The position numbers and the translations under genes are program-made. DNA of 64,000 nt from Ferruginibacter sp. GTDB lineage: Bacteria > Bacteroidota > Bacteroidia > Chitinophagales > Chitinophagaceae. The stretch lies in the NCBI GenBank assembly GCA_025963635.1, contig JAOQAK010000061.1, positions 62,001 to 126,000 on the forward strand. Direction: 5' to 3'. Positions 58,259 to 64,000 of this stretch are shown in pieces; position 1 is the stretch's first letter; the number at the start of each line of letters is the position of its first letter. The notes below the pieces were generated by a model. The model was not told the DNA's origin. It made no database searches and saw nothing but the letters and a program-made list of their open reading frames with translations.

Positions 58259-59341
58259 ATGCTGCCTGCAAAAAAACGATATACTTTTTTACCTGTCTTC
58301 TGGATCGTGCTTGCGATCAACTTGTTCTTTACATTGTTTACCGTTTTTGTTTTGGTGATCCTGCAGTCGCCCGAAGGTAAAACCGCTCTTAAAGAACTCA
58401 CCACATTACATAGTAATGTCAAAATGGTACTCAGCATTATTTTCCAGTCGCTGTTCTATTATTTTTCGCTCAACTACTTTAACAAGCTGATGATTGAAAA
58501 GAAGAGCGCTTTGCCTTATCTGCTTATTTCTGCAGTAATGCTGATAGCCGTTTTTTGTTATTATTCATTGGTTAGCTACCTGTTGCCGCAGAGGATTTCT
58601 ATGGGTACAAAACCTCACAAAGCTGTATTAATATTTTCATTTGCTTTATCTGCTGTTTTTTATACGGCATTAAGTTTATTGCTGGCTTACCTGAATAACC
58701 TGCGAGACGAAAAAAAACAACGCAAAGTATTGGAAGCGCAAAAGATGCAGCTGGAAGTAGATAAATCGCAGGCAAATTTTAAATTTTTGAAGTCACAGAT
58801 CAACCCTCATTTTTTACACAACACACTTAATTTTTTATATGCCAAATCATTGCCCTATTCTGCAGAATTATCAGAGGGCATTTTAACGCTTTCGGATATC
58901 ATGCGCTATGCCCTGAGCGAAGCTACCGGCAGCGATGACAAGGCCCCTTTAAAAGATGAGATAGAGCATGTGCGCAATGTGATCAAAATCAACCAGCTTC
59001 GCTTCAGCAATAACCTGCAGGTAAATTTTGAAGTAACCGGTGTGGTAAACGGGATAGAAATCATTCCTTTTTTATTGATCACTATGGTGGAGAATGCGTT
59101 TAAACATGGCGACCTACAACGTACCGATCACCCTATAGCAATTAAGCTAACCATCGAACACAACCGCCTGCGCTTTTATTGCCATAATAAAAAGAAGACC
59201 GGTCCTAAGGAAATTTCGACCGGGCTTGGACTAGATAATATCCGTAACCGACTTGATTTTGCATATGGTAAAAATTATAAATTGCACATTAAAGATGAAG
59301 CCGATTTTTATACCACCGAATTAACCATTAATGCATTATGA
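58259..59341 (+). CDS. LytS-type sensor histidine kinase
   Basis: 360 residues. Four hydrophobic segments (about 10-35, 55-75, 83-108, 121-146) form the sensor part. The His_kinase domain has QINPHFLHNTLNFLY (180-194), phosphoacceptor His184. The HATPase region follows with MVENAFKHG (276-284) and GLGLDNIRNRLDFAYG. It lies 4 bases into overlap with the LytTR regulator, so the two form a two-component system. The input signal is unknown; position after the TonB-dependent receptor suggests a link to outer-membrane state. Confidence 0.93.
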   Translation: MLPAKKRYTFLPVFWIVLAINLFFTLFTVFVLVILQSPEGKTALKELTTLHSNVKMVLSIIFQSLFYYFSLNYFNKLMIEKKSALPYLLISAVMLIAVFCYYSLVSYLLPQRISMGTKPHKAVLIFSFALSAVFYTALSLLLAYLNNLRDEKKQRKVLEAQKMQLEVDKSQANFKFLKSQINPHFLHNTLNFLYAKSLPYSAELSEGILTLSDIMRYALSEATGSDDKAPLKDEIEHVRNVIKINQLRFSNNLQVNFEVTGVVNGIEIIPFLLITMVENAFKHGDLQRTDHPIAIKLTIEHNRLRFYCHNKKKTGPKEISTGLGLDNIRNRLDFAYGKNYKLHIKDEADFYTTELTINAL

Positions 59342-60057
59342 CCAGGTGTTTAATAGTTGACGACGAGCAGCCCGCAATCGATATACTGGTGCATTATATC
59401 AGTCAAACCAATTACCTCGAATTGGCAGGCAGCACCACCCGGCCCATTGATGCGCTGCAAATGGTGGCCACGCAAAAGATCGATCTTGTTTTTTTGGATA
59501 TTCAAATGCCTGACCTTTCCGGGCTCGATTTTATCCGGGCCATCAATGGAAAAGCCAAAGTAATCTTTACCACAGCTTACAGCGAATTTGCCATTGAAGG
59601 TTTTGACCTGGAAGTGGTGGATTACCTGCTGAAGCCTATTCGTTTTCCCAGGTTTTTAATTGCTGTTCAAAAGGCGGTGAAGATTATCGCAGAACTGGCT
59701 GGTGATAAGGATATCAAAACCGAAGAAGATTATATATTCGTGAAAACCGAATCCAAGGGAAAATTATTAAAGATCAATCTTTCTGAGATTGATTTTATTG
59801 AGGGCGTAAAAAATTATGTTGCCATTTATATTGCCGGCCAGAAAACGCTTGTGTATACAAATCTCAAAGACCTGGTGAACCACTTACCTGCCCGGCAATT
59901 TACCAGGATTCATAAATCATTTATTATTCCTATTAACAAGATCACCGGTATTGAAGGTAACCGCGTTGTATTAAAGAATGTGACTGCCGAAATATTGATT
60001 GGTGAAAATTACAAGTCCGACCTGATGGAGATCATCCGTCAGAAAATGATTTCATAG
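59338..60057 (+). CDS. LytTR-type response regulator
   Basis: 239 residues. Receiver domain (1-120) with acidic pocket VDDE (8-11), phosphoacceptor Asp54 in VFLDIQMP, the conserved TTAYSEFAIEGFDLEVVDYLLKPI segment. C-terminal LytTR DNA-binding domain (about 140-239) with FIEGVKNYVAIYI and the ending IHKSFIIPINKITGI. Start ATG overlaps the kinase stop (ATGA), pointing to coupled translation. Targets are unknown; LytTR regulators usually control nearby genes and the exopolysaccharide/envelope set. Confidence 0.95.
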   Translation: MTRCLIVDDEQPAIDILVHYISQTNYLELAGSTTRPIDALQMVATQKIDLVFLDIQMPDLSGLDFIRAINGKAKVIFTTAYSEFAIEGFDLEVVDYLLKPIRFPRFLIAVQKAVKIIAELAGDKDIKTEEDYIFVKTESKGKLLKINLSEIDFIEGVKNYVAIYIAGQKTLVYTNLKDLVNHLPARQFTRIHKSFIIPINKITGIEGNRVVLKNVTAEILIGENYKSDLMEIIRQKMIS

Positions 60058-60140
60058 AACGGGAGAACCGGCATATTTTTATAAGCATTCGCCGGCGAAT
60101 TTTCTGGCGCGGTTCCGGATTTTTCATTTATTTTCCCTGC

Positions 60141-61097
60141 ATGAAACCTTTCTTTTTGCTCCTCTCATTTGTTGCTTTTTCCATCATTTGTGCTGCCCAG
60201 CGGGTTGAACAATATTTAGACTATCAGTTGAAGCCCGTCGCGGAGGACAGGGCCGTTTATTTTTCCATAACAGACATTGCAGGAGACCGTTTTCACCGGA
60301 GAATCTTTTATATCAGGGAAGATAGGTTACAGAGGGATGGCTATTATGCTGATAGTAAATGCACAGTGAAGGAGGGTGAATTTTTTTATTTTTATCCTGA
60401 TAGGAACCTTGAAATGACCTGCAATTTTTCTAAAAACAAGTTGCATGGCATGTACCTCAGCTTTCATAATAATGGTATGCTGAAAGATTCTGTCCATTAT
60501 GAAAAGGGCAAACCCGTTGGCTATTCATTTGGCCTTCATGCAAACGGCATGTATAAAGATAGCACGGTGATCAACGAAGATGGAAGCGGTGTAGCTATTT
60601 CGTGGTATGAAAATGGAATGCCTTCTGCAGCAGGTTATTTTGCTGCAGGAAGAAAACAGCGTGGCACCTGGCAGTACTTTCACAAAAATGGCCATCCAAG
60701 CGCAAGAGAACTATATGACGAAGGCAAACTCCTGGAAAGAAAATATTACGACGAGCAGGGTCAGCAACAAACAGATACCACCAGTACAGACCATGCGCTA
60801 AGTTTTACGGGTGGCGAAGGGGCGTGGCCCAGGTACGTAGCGGTTAATGCAAAAATTCCGGAAGGCTGGGATCTTCCTGCAGGCGATTCAGTGGTATTAA
60901 TGGTAAGCGCTGTAATTGATGAGGAAGGGAAAGTGACCAACGCCTATGTTTCTGCACCCTATCACCCTGCCTTTGATAAGATCGCCTTACAATTGATGAT
61001 TGCATCTCCGCCATGGATACCAGCTGTTGACCATCACCGAAAAATAAAGACTACATTAAAAGTACCCATCACTTTCAAGCGGCGGGAGGGCCTGTGA
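60141..61097 (+). CDS. MORN-repeat protein with TonB C-terminal domain
   Basis: 318 residues with a signal peptide (LLLSFVAFSIICAAQ). The middle ~130 residues hold MORN_2-type repeats (KNKLHGMYLSFHNNGMLKDSVHYEKGKPVG, then GRKQRGTWQYFHKNGHPSARELYDEGKLLER). The last ~80 residues form a TonB_C-like domain (VVLMVSAVIDEEGKVTNAYVSAPYHPAFDKIALQLMIASPPWIPAV). No transmembrane anchor other than the signal is visible. It may be an energy-transducer-related periplasmic protein rather than a real TonB. Its gene follows the two-component system. Confidence 0.85.
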   Translation: MKPFFLLLSFVAFSIICAAQRVEQYLDYQLKPVAEDRAVYFSITDIAGDRFHRRIFYIREDRLQRDGYYADSKCTVKEGEFFYFYPDRNLEMTCNFSKNKLHGMYLSFHNNGMLKDSVHYEKGKPVGYSFGLHANGMYKDSTVINEDGSGVAISWYENGMPSAAGYFAAGRKQRGTWQYFHKNGHPSARELYDEGKLLERKYYDEQGQQQTDTTSTDHALSFTGGEGAWPRYVAVNAKIPEGWDLPAGDSVVLMVSAVIDEEGKVTNAYVSAPYHPAFDKIALQLMIASPPWIPAVDHHRKIKTTLKVPITFKRREGL

Positions 61098-61105
61098 GGG
61101 CTGCG

Positions 61106-61178
61106 ATACTGGAGGCTGGATACTGGATACTGGATGCTGGATGCTAGATACTGGATACTGGATACTGGATGATAGATA
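61106..61178 (+). repeat. Tandem GGATACT/GGATGCT word array
   Basis: About ten imperfect copies of a 7-8 base word (ATACTGG, ATGCTGG, ATACTGGAT), like the array at 18091 but longer. It fills the gap before the HEAT gene. Confidence 0.6.
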
Positions 61179-61232
61179 GTGGGATGCTCGTTTTCAACGA
61201 TAGCACTTTCAATAAAATTTATCAACAGGATT

Positions 61233-61987
61233 ATGTTTTACGACTTATCAAAAGAAGAACGGGTGAAGATGGTTTCAACCATTTGCGCAGGTATTGAAAC
61301 GGAACTAGGATCCGGGGAGTTGAAAACAACGGTTGCTTATTTTAGTGACAGCGACACATACATAAGAAAATCCGCTTATTTGTCGGTTGGCCGGATTTGG
61401 TTTGATGATAAAAATTTACAGGCAGCAATCATTAAAATGCTGGATGGTTTTTTTGTGAAGGATGATTTTAAAGTCCGTCAGACTGTTATTAATTCCGCCG
61501 GAGAAATTGGCAAAAAGACTTCGACAAAGTCATGCATTTTTTTGATAAAGGTTTGTTCGACAAACATCATTCTCCGAGAAATGCGGTGATAGGTTCCATC
61601 AAGAAAATGGCTGAAGTAAATCCACAACCTGTCTTGAAATGGGCAAAACAATACCTCCATCATAATGATGCCGAAATCCGGAGAGAAATCTGTCATGGAA
61701 TTGAACTCCGCGGACGCAAATATCCCCAGGATATCTTACCACTTTTGAAGGAATTACAGCATGATCAAACCCCCAGAGTAAGAAACACATTAGTACATGT
61801 ACTTGGACAAATTGCTTATAAGAAAGGTTGCCCGGAAACTGTGGCAGCGCATCTTGCAACATGGGAAAATAAACAGCTTGTAAGTGATGCTTTCAAAGAG
61901 ATCATCGATGTGCATAAGCGCTACCGGAACTTTGCCGCATTAACACTAGACGAAGCGAGACAATACATATTTAATAATTATGAATAG
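61233..61987 (+). pseudogene. HEAT-repeat protein, interrupted by a -1 frameshift
   Basis: Two partial frames together spell a 251-residue helical repeat protein. Frame 1 (ATG 61233) reads to INSAGEIGKK, and the other frame continues with DFDKVMHFFDKGLFDKHHSPRNAVIGSIKKM to the TAA at 61987. The shift falls on C AAA AAG (61511-61517), where stepping back one base gives GAC TTC. Short helices, including EIRREICHGIELRGRKYPQD and TPRVRNTLVHVLGQIA, fit HEAT/ARM-type repeats. It resembles a DNA-alkylation-repair-like or scaffolding protein. Cause may be mutation, sequencing error or programmed shift. Confidence 0.72.
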
Positions 61988-62012
61988 GCCAGGCAGGAGG
62001 ACTTACCCGACC

Positions 62013-62054
62013 AACCCTAACAGGTTTAAAAAACTGGCAGGGTTTAAACCTGTT
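62013..62054. repeat. Perfect inverted repeat at convergent gene ends
   Basis: AACAGGTTTAAA (62019-62030) pairs with TTTAAACCTGTT (62043-62054), and AACCCT with AGGGTT around it. It overlaps the stop of the DUF1343 gene and could serve as a two-way terminator. It resembles the AACCTCACAGGTTT palindrome at 37098. Confidence 0.6.
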
Positions 62055-63243
62055 ATTTATACAAAAGATAGTCTTTCATCATCACAGGCCATTCCTCCCC
62101 AACATCCGTATTTATTTTTTCTTCATTTTTAATTTTGTTAAACGCTCCCTTGATGCCCACCAGTTTATCAAGATGATGCTTTCCGTTAGGGTTGGCAACT
62201 GTGGGATAGAGTCGTTCAACCGCATGATCGGGATATAATTTTAAGATCGATTTAATTAAACTGATGCCAGCCTGCACGGGCCTGAAAATAATTTCATCGG
62301 TAACCAGCAAACTCAACCCGTTACATTGCTGCCCGCTGTATAAGCCGGTCGTTGGTGTGTAACTAATGGCTTCACATTCTATCCCGGTATTTTTTTCTTG
62401 CCTATAAGCTTCCTGTAATTTTTGCTGATTGATCCATGGCGCTCCGCAGAGCTCAAAAGGTATATCGGTGCCCCTTCCTTCATTTACGTTGATGCCTTCC
62501 AGCAAACCCATCCCGGGATATAGCACGGCTGCAGATCTTCGTTGAATGGCGGGTGAGGTGGGTGTAAAAATGAAATTGCCATTTTGATGCCGGCTTCCAT
62601 TCGGAACGGGTTCAACGTGTAGGTTTATATTGCTGATTTTGTTGGCTGCAAAATACAGTGCCAGTTCACCCAAAGTACAGCAATGGCGTATGGGAATGCG
62701 CCACCTCCCGATAAAAGAAGCGCAATGTTCTTCATCCAGCATGGGCCCTTCAGCCATCAACAAATTACCGCCAGTTGGATTTGGCCGATCAGCGATAATG
62801 ATCGGAACATTAAAAGCAGCACAAGCTTCCATCACGTGGGTCATGGTCCACAGATAGGTGTAAAACCTGCAGCCAACATCCGGTATATCCACCAATACCA
62901 TATCCACGTCTTTAAAGTCTGCTTCAGCGGGTGCTAAACGGTTGCCGTATAAACTAATCACCGGCAAGCCAGTAAGATGATCGGTTTCATCTTTTTGATA
63001 CTGCCCATCTTCTCCTGCCGCATTGAGTCCATGTTCTGGTGAAAAGAGCTTTACAAGATTGAACCCTTCGTTCATCAATGCAAGCCTTGTGGAAATTCCG
63101 TTTTGCGTTACTGCAGCATTGTTGGAAAGCAGGGCGATTCGTTTTGTTTTGTATTGGGCAGACCGGGTAAGCAAAGTATCCATCCCTGTCGGCTGTCTCT
63201 GTAAAGCGAGATCTGCATTGGAAGTAGTCATTGCACGTTTCAA
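62053..63243 (-). CDS. namZ: DUF1343 / NamZ-family exo-beta-N-acetylmuramidase
   Basis: 396 residues of the DUF1343 family, whose characterised members (NamZ) release N-acetylmuramic acid from the non-reducing end of muropeptide chains. Hallmarks: KRIALLSNNAAVTQNG, LVKLFSPEHGLNAAGEDGQ, VDMVLVDIPDVGCRFYTYLWTMTHVMEAC, IIADRPNPTGGNLLMAEGPMLDEE and LYPGMGLLEGINVNEGRGTDIPFELCGAPW. No signal peptide is seen, so it may act in the cytoplasm on imported MurNAc fragments, or the start is misplaced. Gene symbol by family; activity in this organism is not shown. Confidence 0.85.
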   Translation of the reverse strand: MKRAMTTSNADLALQRQPTGMDTLLTRSAQYKTKRIALLSNNAAVTQNGISTRLALMNEGFNLVKLFSPEHGLNAAGEDGQYQKDETDHLTGLPVISLYGNRLAPAEADFKDVDMVLVDIPDVGCRFYTYLWTMTHVMEACAAFNVPIIIADRPNPTGGNLLMAEGPMLDEEHCASFIGRWRIPIRHCCTLGELALYFAANKISNINLHVEPVPNGSRHQNGNFIFTPTSPAIQRRSAAVLYPGMGLLEGINVNEGRGTDIPFELCGAPWINQQKLQEAYRQEKNTGIECEAISYTPTTGLYSGQQCNGLSLLVTDEIIFRPVQAGISLIKSILKLYPDHAVERLYPTVANPNGKHHLDKLVGIKGAFNKIKNEEKINTDVGEEWPVMMKDYLLYK

Positions 63244-63642
63244 TTGTGTTTGATATTAAATCTTACCCCAAAATAAGCTGAATTGACTGACATCGAACGT
63301 GGAGGTTAAACTCAGGATAATGAACTTCCAAATTTCTTATGCGGTTCGGTAGTATTGTATTCTACCCGTTTATGTGCAACAACCGGTTACTTTCGTGCAA
63401 AGCGATTAAGTAGTGTTGATGCCTGCTGATATATCCCTGCAAGTCGTTTCTCACGCCTTAGCCGTATTAATCTTTTCCTGGCGACCCGTTGCTAAAAAAG
63501 CCGGGTGCCGGTTCTGTTATGCAGTATATTTCACGAAATCGCCACCTCCTTTATCCAATATATATATCGCCTTTTTGTTTTATTTTAGGTAAATTACAGG
63601 TGCATTCATTCCGTTCAAACGGTTCTCCTGTGAATGTTTCTT
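63244..63642. other. Intergenic region, divergent starts
   Basis: 399 bases between the start codons of DUF1343 (minus) and nfeD (plus). I see no gene, repeat or convincing promoter box. Confidence 0.45.
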
Positions 63643-64000
63643 ATGAAGCATCTTTTCATCTTCCTCGCCTTGTATTTTTTATTGCCCTGGGTGGCAGCCG
63701 GGCAAAATGTAGTTTCCATTAAATTAGAAGGCGCCATTAACCCGGTCACTGCCGAGTTTGTTCATGAGGCGATCGAAAATGCACGCACCAAAAATGCAAC
63801 ATGCCTGCTGATCCATTTAAATACACCCGGAGGATTACTGCAATCAACCCGGGAAATTGTTACTGAACTCCTGGAAAGCCCGGTACCCATCGTTGTGTAT
63901 GTATCCCCCGAAGGCGCTCATGCCGGATCTGCCGGCGTTTTTATTACGCTGGCTGCACATGTTGCTGCCATGGCCGAAGCAACCAATATCGGCGCTGCAC
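63643..64000 (+). CDS. NfeD-type membrane serine protease, 3'-truncated
   Basis: First ~119 residues of a ClpP-class membrane-bound protease. ATG 63643 starts a signal peptide or anchor (MKHLFIFLALYFLLPWVAAG). The protease domain shows VVSIKLEGAINPVTAEFVHEAIENA, LLIHLNTPGGLLQSTREIVTELLESPVPIVVYV, and the catalytic Ser in AHAGSAGVFITLAAHVAAMAE. This matches NfeD1b-like proteins that cleave stomatin partners. The gene runs off the window edge, so the partner gene cannot be seen. Confidence 0.9.
   Translation, partial: MKHLFIFLALYFLLPWVAAGQNVVSIKLEGAINPVTAEFVHEAIENARTKNATCLLIHLNTPGGLLQSTREIVTELLESPVPIVVYVSPEGAHAGSAGVFITLAAHVAAMAEATNIGAA

Noticed and set aside
63489-63722. Plus-strand frame overlapping the start of nfeD
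   Set aside because: A different frame from the NfeD signal peptide and protease motifs; no features.
1-64000. tRNA or rRNA genes
   Set aside because: By eye I found no cloverleaf with a T-loop GGTTCGAAT and matching acceptor stem, and no rRNA stretch; a tRNAscan-SE run would decide.

Overview
The window is chromosomal DNA of a Bacteroidota bacterium, most likely family Chitinophagaceae; the family is an inference from gene content. Pointers are gldC, type IX secretion (T9SS) C-terminal domains, a BamA/OmpH cluster with a DUF6089 barrel protein, a CarboxypepD-type TonB-dependent receptor, DUF4290, LytS/LytTR signalling, TAnnTTTG-type -7 boxes, and A-rich rather than Shine-Dalgarno leaders. 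Both edges cut genes: a POT peptide transporter on the left and an NfeD-type serine protease on the right. No rRNA, tRNA or CRISPR was found.

Layout. 1-3.3 kb: two peptide transporters (POT and OPT). 3.4-9.9 kb, minus strand: a coiled-coil protein, a SnoaL-like protein with an unusual HATPase/AraC regulator, the DUF1800-DUF1501 pair and serS. 10-31.3 kb: mostly plus-strand housekeeping, namely cyclophilin, gcvH, VanZ-like, DUF4290, murA, gmk, a CBS/CorC membrane protein, a glycosyltransferase, gldC, yqeY-like, cvpA-like, an Omp85 protein, nadK, uppS, bamA, two ompH/skp genes, murI, rpmH, rnpA and yidD. 31-38.8 kb: stress and metabolic genes (alpha/beta hydrolase, sod, tadA, aldehyde dehydrogenase, glutathione peroxidase, HD protein) separated by palindromic intergenic repeats.

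38.8-55 kb is the accessory part. It holds a secreted two-X25-domain protein with a T9SS tail, an XRE regulator with three copies of one octamer at its promoter, an S74 tail-fibre-like surface protein, poorly known secreted proteins and a YqaE/Pmp3-like protein. Next come a minus-strand pair, a PD-(D/E)XK-SF1 helicase fusion and an HNH nuclease with a sulfur-binding-domain-like N-terminus (the best candidate for a new defence module), and then a gene-free kilobase with a duplicated structured element. It ends with a 5'-nucleotidase, an IS200/IS605-type (RAYT-like) transposase between inverted REP-like units, DUF763, DUF72, and a locus with interleaved inverted repeats. 55-64 kb: a TonB-dependent receptor followed by a LytS-type kinase and LytTR regulator, a MORN/TonB protein, a frameshifted HEAT-repeat gene, a NamZ-family (DUF1343) protein and nfeD.

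Links between genes: uppS, murA, murI and possibly namZ serve peptidoglycan; bamA, two skp-like chaperones, the extra Omp85 protein and DUF6089 serve the outer membrane; rpmH-rnpA-yidD is the conserved ribosome/RNase P/insertion cluster without dnaA or yidC. Several families of intergenic repeats run through the right half, and some supply the stop codon or extreme 3' end of a neighbouring gene.
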